Assembly: GCA_022821685.1 (NCBI GenBank)
Contig: JAJEDD010000044.1
Span: 1-64,000 of the forward strand
DNA length: 64,000 nucleotides
DNA from: Acidimicrobiia bacterium
GTDB taxonomy: Bacteria; Actinomycetota; Acidimicrobiia; Acidimicrobiales; Aldehydirespiratoraceae
Direction: 5' to 3'
Shown here in pieces: positions 17,115 through 25,167 of this stretch. The position numbers and the translations under genes were made by a program. Each line of letters begins with the position of its first letter. Position 1 is the first letter of the stretch. The notes under the pieces are model-generated. The model ran no database searches. It was not told the origin of the DNA and saw only the letters and a list, made by a program, of their open reading frames with translations.

Positions 17115-20100
17115 CCGCTTCGGAACCGGATCCGACAGAGACCATCGAGTCGGCACTAGATCAGATCGGGCGCGCCACGGGCATCCACGAACTGGAGAGG
17201 GCGTGGGTCGAGGGCTTGTGCCTCCATAGCTCCAGCAGCGCCCGCGATCGCATCCTGGCACAGGCAGGCACACGGCTCCGGCTGTTGGATGACACGGCAG
17301 ACCAGTGGCTCAGGCGTTGCTGGCTTCGTCAGGTTGCCGATGAGGTCCAGCGGCGGGGTGACCAGCCTTTGGGCGACGCCCTCGTCGGGATCACCAGGTC
17401 TGAGATACGCGAGGCGTTTGCCCACGCCGACGCGGATCTCAGCCGTCTGCGGTCGTTGCTGTCAGCCGGTGAAGACATCGGCACCGTCACGGAGCGGCAT
17501 GTCCAGCCCACGATGCGGGTTCGTGACCTGGGTCGTATCGTCGGACGGATGCGAGGCTGCGGCCTGACCGCTCTGGCAGCGAAGGACGATGTGGAGCTGG
17601 CGAGAAGTGTCGCCGATGCCTTGCTGCCCCCTGCTCGTCTAGCCGCAGTCGTGCCAGAATTCTGGCGAGTCACTCGTGACGACCTGATCCGTTGGAGTGC
17701 TCCTCTCGACGCCCGGGGCGAGTTGCCGCGACTCGTCCGCGGGCTCATCGCGGAAACCACTACGACTGATCGGATCGACTTCCCCGCCGGAACGGCTGTC
17801 TCTAACCCCGGCTGGGACGGGGTCGTGGAATGCCAAAGAGGCAACCAGTTCGTGCCTTCAGGTCGTTCCGTATGGGAGCTGTCAGCTGGACAGTCCAACC
17901 CGGATCATAAGGCCCGCAACGACTACGAAAAGCGTGTCCAAGACACGCCACCCGATGCCCGGCATGAGACAGCCTACGTGGCGCTAACTTGCGCGAAGTG
18001 GCCCCAAGCCCGCACTTTCGAGGATGAGAAGTCCCCATGTGGGGACTTCAGATCGGTTCGAGCGTTGAATGTAGACAACCTCGAAGACTGGCTGGAGTGC
18101 GCGCCGATGGCCACAGTGTGGTTGCGCGAGCAGATGGGTGAGCCAGCCTCACGGGCAGAAACGCTGTCAGCGTGGTGGCGACGGTGGCTGAACTCAACAA
18201 CCGTCCCACTGGACGGCGGGGTCGTGCTCGCCGGGCGCGAAGCGCGCGCCCAGCAACTACGCGGCCGCCTCCTGTTGCAAAACGGAAGTGTCGTCACAGT
18301 TGGCGGCCCCCTCCACCGCGACGAGATCGTTGCGTTCGTTGCGGCCGCGCTCTGTGCATCTGATGGCTCAGAGCAGATCCCCACGGAGGTCCTCTACATC
18401 GATGATCACGACACGGCAAGACAACTGCTGGTAACCGCCGTGCCTGCCGATTCAACGAGTCCGAACACTCGACGGGCCACAACAGTCGTCGTGCCCTCGG
18501 TTGAATTTGCTGCTCATCTGCCCCCGGGAACCAGCCACCAGATCATCGTTCCGGTTCCCGGCAGCGATCAGGCCGACATCAAGCTGGAGGCAGTTGATTC
18601 CGACGTCGCGGCCCAGCGACTAGGCGGCGCGGTCAAGGATCTCCACACAGCCCACGAACTCGCCGGCCTGGCGCGCATGAGCCTGCTGGCGCTCAGGCGG
18701 CACCTTGCCGTGAGGCCCGAGTTGCACAGGCCGGGCTGGGCCTCGGGTCCGATGCCCTCAACACTGCGAAGGAGTCTGCTTCTCGGGGGCTGGGAAGAGA
18801 GCCGAGAGGGTGACACGCAGGTCGTAGAAGAGCTCACCGGTCAAGAGTACGAGGCGGTGGCAGACGCCCTGCGGCAACTCGACAGGGGCGACGCTCCCAT
18901 CATCACCACCGGAGATCAGTGGCATGCGGTGGCGCATTCGGATACGTGGGCTCTGCTCGCACACCACCTCACCCGCCAAGACATCACGAAGTTGTGCGAG
19001 ATCGCCAGCCGCGTGCTCATTGAGCCGGACCCGCTGCACGGCCTCGCTGACGACGAACTGATGCTCGCACGCTTCGACGGAACGAGGGCCAGGTACTCGC
19101 CGTCGTTGAAGCGGGGCATCGCGGCAACGCTCGGTCTGTTGGGCGCCTGTCCTCCGAGGCTTCACGGCACCACGACGCCCAACTCAAGCATCGCATCGGA
19201 CATAGTGTGGACCCTCCTCAACTACGCCAACGAGGACCAGAGCACCAAGACTTGGGCCGTCGTCGTCGAGGTTCTGCCACTGCTAGCCGAGGCTGCTCCA
19301 GAGCAAGTCCTTGGCGCTCTGCGAACCTGCCTCTCGGAGCCGCACGAGTTCGCCACCGCCATGTTCGCTGACAAGGATCTCGGGAGCTTCAGCGCTTCGC
19401 CCTCGCCGCATCTCCAAGTACTGAACGCCCTCGAGGTCATAGCGTGGTCGCCAGACCATCTCCTGGCTGTGACCGATCTGCTTGCCAGACTTGCCGAGAT
19501 TGATCCGGGCGGACGCTACGCCAACCGGCCCGATCACAGTCTCGCCGCGATCATGTGCACCTGGAAGCCTCACACCGCCGCGAGCGCAGACGAACGGCTT
19601 GCGGCTGTCCGAATGCTGAGACAGCACCACAACAGCGTGGCATGGCCACTGATGCTCTCGATGCTCCCGGACGGCCGCCGCTCCCAGGTGCGCAAGCAGC
19701 GGCCCCGATTCCGAGACTGGAGTCAACAGGGGTGCGTCGTCACGCAGGATGAGCGCACTCGGGCCACCGCGTCGATCTCCGACATGCTGCTTGAGGATGT
19801 GGGCTGCGACCCCGGTCGCTGGACAGACCTCCTCGGCGTAGTCGAGACCTTGCCGAAGGGCATCCGCAGCCGAGTAATCGACACCCTGTGCCGTGTGGCC
19901 GCTTCAGGACCCGATGAGACGTTCAAGTCGGGGGTGTTCACCGAACTCCGGACCCTGGTCAACAATCACCGAGAGCACCGGAGCGCTCTCTGGGCACTTG
20001 CCGAGTCCGAGTTGGCTGCTCTCGACGATGTGCTTGATCGCCTACGCCCCGACGGGCGCACATTCTTGTACGGCGACCTTTTCTCTCCAGGTCTGAGTTA

Positions 20101-21493
20101 CATCGACGGTATTGGAGCGATCGACGGCCGGGACGCTTTCGAGGCAGCGCTCAACACGAAGCAGATCGAAGCTGTCGAATTAATCTTGGCAGAAGGCGGC
20201 CTCAAGGCAGTGCTTGCGTTCGCCATGGAAGTCGAACAGCCCGGCTTGGTCGGAGTCGCTCTCGCACGGGTCAAGCCGCATCTCGATGCGCCAATGCTCG
20301 ACGAGATGCTCAACGCGCCCGCCGCGGTCACGAGTGTCGCCCTGGGATACTTCGAGTATCGCTTCTCGGAGATCGGTTGGGAGGGAGTCGACGAGCTGCT
20401 CGCCAACCACGAGATGTCTCCACAGGTGGTTGCCGACCTGCACAGAGCGGTTCCCGCCGCAGAAACGCCGTGGGATCGTGTCGAGGCTCACGGCAGCGAG
20501 GTCGCCGACGCCTATTGGACGCGGGTGAATTACTTCAACGTTCGTGTTCGGTCGGACCTGAGAGAACTGCTCGTAGTGTCGCGCCGGCTACGGCAGGCGC
20601 GCCGCATCGAGCTGGCTCTGACGCTGCTTGAGGGCGTAGCCAGAGCCCACGAGTCCGATCCCGGGTTCGCTGAAGAGGTCGCGACCTGTCTTGAGCAGTG
20701 GATCCGAAACGAGGTCTCCGAAGCGTCACCGCAGGGGAAGGTGGTCGGCAAGCAACTGGTCAGCCTGATCAAGGTGCTCGACTGTCATCGCGAACAACTG
20801 GGCGTTGGGCGCCTAGCCAGGATCGAGTGGCTGTTGTACCCGTTGCTGGGCCACGACCCGAGCATTCGCGTATCAAGCCTCTACAGCGCCTTGACTGAAG
20901 ATCCCGACTTCTTCGTCTGGCTGGTAGAGCTTGCATACAAGCCCGCCAACGCGTCGCCCGGTGATCCGCCCGAGTCGACCGAAACCGACCGACGGATTGC
21001 GCTCAACGCCGACAGGGTGCTCCACGCCTGGCCAGCTTCGCGATTCGCGCCCGGCGCGGATGAGGATGGCCGAGTTGACGCAGCTTCACTCAATCAGTGG
21101 GTCGACAATGTCCGCACGCGCCTGGCAGAGATCGACCGGGCCAACATCGGTGACAGGATGATCGGCATGGCTCTCGCTGCGTCGCCAGCAGACCCCGATG
21201 GTGAGTCGCCCGGCAAGGCTGTCCGTGACCTGATCGAGAGGCTCCAAAGCGACGATGTTGACAGCGGCATATCCGAAGCAATGCTCATTCAAGACGGCCA
21301 CGGGTCACGCTCCCCAACTGACGGAGGCACCATAGAACGCTCCCTGGCGCAGAGTTACCGCGAACGGGCCCGCCGCGTCGGAGGATCTCTCCGCACAGCC
21401 GCCATCTATAGGAGATTGGCCAGCAGCTTTGAGCAGATAGCCAGCTTCCAGGACCGCCGAGCCGAACTCCACCGACGCGGCTTGCCCGCGTGA
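17111..21493 (+). CDS. Very large uncharacterised protein: nuclease-like N-terminal region, P-loop-less STAND-like region, alpha-helical repeat body
   Basis: 1460 aa. Residues ~1-230 are helical. Residues ~240-330 contain GWDG followed by a VP-G-S-VWELS segment and KARNDYEKR. This pattern fits a divergent PD-(D/E)XK nuclease fold, but the assignment is inference. Residues ~370-560 look like a STAND/AAA-type alpha/beta domain (VVTVGGPLHRDEIVAFVAAAL) in which the Walker A lysine is missing. The rest (~600-1400) is helix-rich and HEAT/ARM-like, ending in a basic helical tail. No membrane segments. Such nuclease-plus-sensor layouts resemble Avs-type antiphage proteins. The gene lies between ordinary chromosomal genes and has lower GC. 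The length of the frame and steady codon use make the gene itself certain. Confidence 0.7.
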   Translation: MTASEPDPTETIESALDQIGRATGIHELERAWVEGLCLHSSSSARDRILAQAGTRLRLLDDTADQWLRRCWLRQVADEVQRRGDQPLGDALVGITRSEIREAFAHADADLSRLRSLLSAGEDIGTVTERHVQPTMRVRDLGRIVGRMRGCGLTALAAKDDVELARSVADALLPPARLAAVVPEFWRVTRDDLIRWSAPLDARGELPRLVRGLIAETTTTDRIDFPAGTAVSNPGWDGVVECQRGNQFVPSGRSVWELSAGQSNPDHKARNDYEKRVQDTPPDARHETAYVALTCAKWPQARTFEDEKSPCGDFRSVRALNVDNLEDWLECAPMATVWLREQMGEPASRAETLSAWWRRWLNSTTVPLDGGVVLAGREARAQQLRGRLLLQNGSVVTVGGPLHRDEIVAFVAAALCASDGSEQIPTEVLYIDDHDTARQLLVTAVPADSTSPNTRRATTVVVPSVEFAAHLPPGTSHQIIVPVPGSDQADIKLEAVDSDVAAQRLGGAVKDLHTAHELAGLARMSLLALRRHLAVRPELHRPGWASGPMPSTLRRSLLLGGWEESREGDTQVVEELTGQEYEAVADALRQLDRGDAPIITTGDQWHAVAHSDTWALLAHHLTRQDITKLCEIASRVLIEPDPLHGLADDELMLARFDGTRARYSPSLKRGIAATLGLLGACPPRLHGTTTPNSSIASDIVWTLLNYANEDQSTKTWAVVVEVLPLLAEAAPEQVLGALRTCLSEPHEFATAMFADKDLGSFSASPSPHLQVLNALEVIAWSPDHLLAVTDLLARLAEIDPGGRYANRPDHSLAAIMCTWKPHTAASADERLAAVRMLRQHHNSVAWPLMLSMLPDGRRSQVRKQRPRFRDWSQQGCVVTQDERTRATASISDMLLEDVGCDPGRWTDLLGVVETLPKGIRSRVIDTLCRVAASGPDETFKSGVFTELRTLVNNHREHRSALWALAESELAALDDVLDRLRPDGRTFLYGDLFSPGLSYIDGIGAIDGRDAFEAALNTKQIEAVELILAEGGLKAVLAFAMEVEQPGLVGVALARVKPHLDAPMLDEMLNAPAAVTSVALGYFEYRFSEIGWEGVDELLANHEMSPQVVADLHRAVPAAETPWDRVEAHGSEVADAYWTRVNYFNVRVRSDLRELLVVSRRLRQARRIELALTLLEGVARAHESDPGFAEEVATCLEQWIRNEVSEASPQGKVVGKQLVSLIKVLDCHREQLGVGRLARIEWLLYPLLGHDPSIRVSSLYSALTEDPDFFVWLVELAYKPANASPGDPPESTETDRRIALNADRVLHAWPASRFAPGADEDGRVDAASLNQWVDNVRTRLAEIDRANIGDRMIGMALAASPADPDGESPGKAVRDLIERLQSDDVDSGISEAMLIQDGHGSRSPTDGGTIERSLAQSYRERARRVGGSLRTAAIYRRLASSFEQIASFQDRRAELHRRGLPA

Positions 21494-21570
21494 GGCCGCG
21501 AGCCTCGCATGCGGTGAGTCAGAGTTCGAGATGGTCTCGGAGGCCGCCACCTCGTGTTGGCCTCCGAGTA

Positions 21571-22791
21571 TCAGACCCCTCTACTGGCCGGTCTGGTCAG
21601 GCTTTCTCGCACTGTGTCGGCTAGGGCCGCTATGCCGGCCGCGATGGCTTCGGGGCGGAGATGGCCGAAGCACAGGCGCATGCGGCTGGCGCCGTAGTTG
21701 GGATCGGTGCACCAGGCCGAGCCCGGATTGAACTCCACGCCGCGGGCCGCCGCGGGCGCCACCAGCCGGTCGGTGTCGACTCCATCAGGCAGCGCCACCC
21801 ACACGAAGATCCCGCCCCTGGGGGCTTCGAAGCGGGCCAGGTCGCCGAAGCTGTCCCGCAGAGCGCCGCAGATTGCTTGGCATTTGTTGTGCAACGCCGA
21901 GGTCAGCGCTTCGACGTGGTCGTCGAAGTGGGCGGCGGCGTACTCGGCCACGGTGATCTGCTCCAGCGCGCCCGACCCGGCGTCGGTCTTGAGCGCCAGC
22001 AGCCGGCTCATCACCGGCCAGTCGGCCACCACGTAGCCCAGCCGCAGGGCGGGGGCGAGCGTCTTGGAGAACGAGCCGCAGTACACGACCCCGCCGCCGC
22101 CGTTGTCGAGCGAGCGGATGGTGGGCGGCCGCTCGCCGTCGAAGGTCAGGTCGGCGTAGCAGTCGTCTTCGAAGATGGCGACCCCGTGGCGTCGGGCTGT
22201 CTCCAGCAGCTCGATCCGGCGCGTCGGCGGCATCACCGTGCCGGTGGGGTTCTGCACGGTGGGGATGGTGTAGACGAACTTCGGTCGCCGGCGGTGGCGG
22301 CTCAGCGACTCCAGCACCTCGTCGAGGTGGTCGATGCTCATCCCGTCGGAGTCGAGCTCCACGCCGTGCACCTCGGCGCCCAGCGCGGCCAGACGGCTCA
22401 GGGTGCCCGCGTAGGTGCACTTCTCGACCACCACCGGGTCGCCGGGGGCAACCAGGGCGGCGTTCACCAGGTCGAGGGCCTGCAGCGACCCCGACGTGAT
22501 CAGCACCTGCGACGGGTCGGTGGGCATCTGCGCCCGACGGGCCAGCGCCTCGGCCACGAACTCCCGCAGCGGCAGGTGCCCCTGGGGGCTGCCGCCCAGG
22601 TTGTAGGCGGCCAGGGCCGGGCCGTGGCGGGCCAGCGCGGTGGCTGCGGCCTCGGCGAAGCCGCCGAAGGGCACGCTGGCCGGGTCGTTGTGGCCGCCGA
22701 CGAAGTTGAACGGCGGATCCCCGGCCCATTCCGCCGCCCCCGCGGGGAGCCCCGGCCGCAGCAGGTCCGTCATGTCGAAGCCCGCGGTCAC
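21571..22791 (-). CDS. PLP-dependent aminotransferase, class I/II (MocR/AAA-like)
   Basis: 406-aa fold-type I enzyme. Motifs are TSGSLQALDL, IPTVQNPTG (substrate/PLP Asn), FEDDCYAD (PLP Asp) and CGSFSKTLAPALRLGY with the PLP lysine. It is close to 2-aminoadipate/valine-type aminotransferases but has no GntR DNA-binding domain, so it is an enzyme and not a MocR regulator. GTG 22791 is favoured over ATG 22773 because TAGCGT lies 6 nt upstream. The substrate is unknown. It is convergent with the large defence-like gene. Confidence 0.85.
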   Translation of the reverse strand: MTAGFDMTDLLRPGLPAGAAEWAGDPPFNFVGGHNDPASVPFGGFAEAAATALARHGPALAAYNLGGSPQGHLPLREFVAEALARRAQMPTDPSQVLITSGSLQALDLVNAALVAPGDPVVVEKCTYAGTLSRLAALGAEVHGVELDSDGMSIDHLDEVLESLSRHRRRPKFVYTIPTVQNPTGTVMPPTRRIELLETARRHGVAIFEDDCYADLTFDGERPPTIRSLDNGGGGVVYCGSFSKTLAPALRLGYVVADWPVMSRLLALKTDAGSGALEQITVAEYAAAHFDDHVEALTSALHNKCQAICGALRDSFGDLARFEAPRGGIFVWVALPDGVDTDRLVAPAAARGVEFNPGSAWCTDPNYGASRMRLCFGHLRPEAIAAGIAALADTVRESLTRPASRGV

Positions 22792-22797
22792 GGCGCG

Positions 22798-22803
22798 ACG
22801 CTA
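22798..22803 (-). promoter_or_regulatory. -10 box of the aminotransferase gene, leaderless type
   Basis: TAGCGT on the minus strand with a 6-nt gap to GTG 22791. Confidence 0.5.
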
Positions 22804-22840
22804 CCTGCGTCCGGCGACGTGCGCCCTACCCGCTCGGCTT

Positions 22841-23503
22841 CTAGGTTGCGGCGAGGCCGAGGCCAGCGGGTGCGCCAGCCGGTCGTATGGCCAGCAGCAC
22901 GCCCTCGACCACTTCCACGGTGGGCGGCGCGGCCACGATCACGTTGGACGTGCCGCGTCCGGAGGTGGGGCTCAGCGCCTCCTCGGTCAGTGGGAACAGC
23001 AGCCCGGTGGTGGACGCCACCAGCGCGGGCCCGCCCACCGCCAGCAGCGACACGACCTCGCCCACCTCGCCCCGCAGCCGGCGCAGGCCCCGCACCACGG
23101 CCACATGGGCCTCCCCCACCGTGGCCGAGATCTCCAGCGCGGCCCAGCGGGGCGAGGCCAGCACAACCAGGCTGGCCATGGCCTGATCGAGCCGCCCTCC
23201 GGCGGGCAGCAGCACATGCACCGCCTCAACCTGGGCCAGCGCCGCGGCCATGGCCAGCTCGAGATCGGTGGCGTCCTTGTCGACGGGATGGGAGTCGATG
23301 ACTGCGCCGTCCCGCTTGGCCCAGTCCAGCGCGGCCTCGCTGGCAGAGTCCAGGTCGCCCACCACCGCGTCGACCCGCAGTCGCCAGCGCCGGGCCGCTT
23401 CCAGCCCGCCGTCGGCCGCGATCACCAGATCGGGGGATCCGGTGGCCGGTGCCTCCCCGTGCTGGTCGCCCGCCACCAGCAGCGCCCACGACCTGTGCTT
23501 CAC
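22841..23503 (-). CDS. Thiamine pyrophosphokinase (thiamine diphosphokinase)
   Basis: Transfers pyrophosphate from ATP to thiamine; 220 aa. Family motifs are AADGGLEAARRW, VVGDLDSAS and KDATDLELAM, followed by GGRLDQAMA. The GTG start at 23503 sits 3 nt from the end of a 129-bp interspersed repeat, so the native promoter or start region may have been altered by that element. It lies downstream of the M23 peptidase gene on the same strand. Confidence 0.85.
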   Translation of the reverse strand: MKHRSWALLVAGDQHGEAPATGSPDLVIAADGGLEAARRWRLRVDAVVGDLDSASEAALDWAKRDGAVIDSHPVDKDATDLELAMAAALAQVEAVHVLLPAGGRLDQAMASLVVLASPRWAALEISATVGEAHVAVVRGLRRLRGEVGEVVSLLAVGGPALVASTTGLLFPLTEEALSPTSGRGTSNVIVAAPPTVEVVEGVLLAIRPAGAPAGLGLAAT

Positions 23504-23505
23504 AA

Positions 23506-23634
23506 GAGGCCGAGCGAATAGGTGAGCGAATCCGGTTCATACGGGCGAGGCCGTGGCCCGAGCGGCCCGTGAGCGCAGCGAACAAGAGCGGGAAAGACAC
23601 CCTTGCGACGCAACAGAATCTCACCTATTTGCGC
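23506..23634 (-). repeat. 129-bp interspersed element with inverted ends, copy A
   Basis: Same sequence family as 49202-49330 and 55535-55663, here in the opposite orientation. The ends read GCGAATAGGTGAGCG and its near-complement CTCACCTATTTGCGC. The interior contains GCTCTTGTTCGCTGCGCTCA on the minus strand. Confidence 0.9.
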
Positions 23635-23732
23635 TCGCTCTAAAGCGCTCCGCACGGGGCCGGACCGGCGCGGCTGACACGATGCAGCCCACAGAATCGC
23701 GCCCCGGCGCCCTCGAGCCGTGCCGAGGCCGG

Positions 23733-24950
23733 TCACGGCAGGTAGGGCGTGGGGTCTACGGCCCGTCCGTCAATGCGCAACTCGAAGTGCAGGTGGGGGC
23801 CGGTCGACCAGCCGGTGGAGCCGATGGCGCCGATCTGATCGCCGCTTTGCACCTGCTGTCCGACCGCCACGTCGATGCGGCTCAGATGGCCGTAGAGGGT
23901 GCTGTACCCCAGTCCGTGGGAGATCACGATGGCGTTGCCGAAGCCGCCCCGAACGCCGGCCAGGATCACCTCGCCCGAGCGGGCCGCCCGCACCCGGTCG
24001 CCGGTGTCGCCGCCGAGGTCGATCCCGTTGTGCTGGCGCACGGTGCCGAAGATGGGGTGGACCCGCGGCCCGAATCCCGACGTCTTCTCGCCATCCGCGG
24101 GCCAGGCCACCAACTCGAAGGGGCCGTGCTCGGCCTCGTGGCGGCGGCGCTCCTCCTCGATGCGGCGCCGGCGCTCCTCCTCCTCTTGGCGGCGGCGCTC
24201 CTCCTCTTGGCGGCGGATCTCCTCCTCGATGCGGTTGATCTCCTGCTCCATCTCCCGGTCGGACTGCTCGATCTCGGCCGACACGAGATTCCATTCGTCG
24301 ATGCGGGCCTGGATCTCAGCGCGCAGCTCCATGGCCGCAGCTCGGGCTTCCTCCAGGTCTGCCAGCCGCTGCTGCTGGGCCTGCCGCTCCCGGTCGGCGT
24401 CGGCGGCCCGGTCGAGGGCCCGCTGGCGCACCACCTCGAGCTGGGCCTCGGCCACACGCAGCTCGTCGGTGATCTCCAACTCGCTGCCGATGGCCAGCTC
24501 CAGCAGGAACAGCCGCACCGCGCTCTCGTTGATGCTGGTCGAGAACTGCTCGACGACATCTACGGACGGCTGCACATAGGCCTCGATGGCCCGCCGACGA
24601 AGCCGCTCCCGGATGGCCTCGATCTCATCGACGAACTGCTCGGCCTCGGCCCGGGCCGCGTCCGCCTCGGCCTCTGCCGCGGCGATGGCCGCCTCAGCCC
24701 CCTCGATCCGGGTCAGCTGGAGCTCGATGTAGCCGTCGAGTTCGCTGAGCGCTTCGATCAGGGCCTCGTCGTCGGCGATGAGCGCATCGACCTGTCCGGC
24801 CACCTCGGCCGCGTCGCGGGCCAGCAACTCTCGCTGCCGACGGAGATCCTCTATCTCGCCCCCGCTCTGGCCCACTGCCGCCGTCGCCATCAGCGCGGCA
24901 GCCGCCGCTACCAGCGCGAGCGCGCCAGAGAGGCGGCGCAACCTACGCAC
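23733..24950 (-). CDS. Secreted M23 peptidase with coiled coil (murein hydrolase/activator type)
   Basis: 405 aa. It has a signal peptide (basic VRRLRRLSG then a hydrophobic stretch), a long charged coiled coil (~40-280) with Glu/Arg-rich repeats (RRQEEERRR), and an M23 LytM domain at the C-terminus with HNGIDLGG and HLHFE zinc-ligand motifs. Both the HxxxD and HxH motifs are intact, so it is probably an active endopeptidase rather than an EnvC-like activator. GTG 24950 gives a proper signal peptide and has TACGGT 7 nt upstream; an in-frame TTG 36 nt upstream is less likely. Acts in the cell wall. Confidence 0.87.
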   Translation of the reverse strand: MRRLRRLSGALALVAAAAALMATAAVGQSGGEIEDLRRQRELLARDAAEVAGQVDALIADDEALIEALSELDGYIELQLTRIEGAEAAIAAAEAEADAARAEAEQFVDEIEAIRERLRRRAIEAYVQPSVDVVEQFSTSINESAVRLFLLELAIGSELEITDELRVAEAQLEVVRQRALDRAADADRERQAQQQRLADLEEARAAAMELRAEIQARIDEWNLVSAEIEQSDREMEQEINRIEEEIRRQEEERRRQEEEERRRRIEEERRRHEAEHGPFELVAWPADGEKTSGFGPRVHPIFGTVRQHNGIDLGGDTGDRVRAARSGEVILAGVRGGFGNAIVISHGLGYSTLYGHLSRIDVAVGQQVQSGDQIGAIGSTGWSTGPHLHFELRIDGRAVDPTPYLP

Positions 24951-24957
24951 AGTCGAG

Positions 24958-24963
24958 ACCGTA
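24958..24963 (-). promoter_or_regulatory. -10 box of the M23 peptidase gene, leaderless type
   Basis: TACGGT on the minus strand, 7 nt before GTG 24950. Confidence 0.4.
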
Positions 24964-25167
24964 ATCAAAGAGCAATATTGTCGCAATCGGTCGGCAATAT
25001 ACAGAGCCGGAGGAACGAGTGAAGGGGCGTTCCAGAACGAGCAGGGCTTGCTGGACCTCGGACGACACCGCCCTTGATGTTACGTCCGCCCCATCTTCCC
25101 GCCGTGCATCCCGAAGCGCGGTGTCACCAACCCCTCCATCCACAGCCAACGTCGCTGGTCGTCACAT

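Noticed and set aside
24120..24240. Gly/Arg-rich repeat-like plus-strand frames over the M23 gene
   Set aside because: They mirror the Glu/Arg coiled coil of the M23 protein on the other strand.
24951..25167. 68-aa minus-strand ORF between the M23 and membrane-protein genes
   Set aside because: Overlaps the M23 promoter and start, no ribosome-binding site and no recognisable content.
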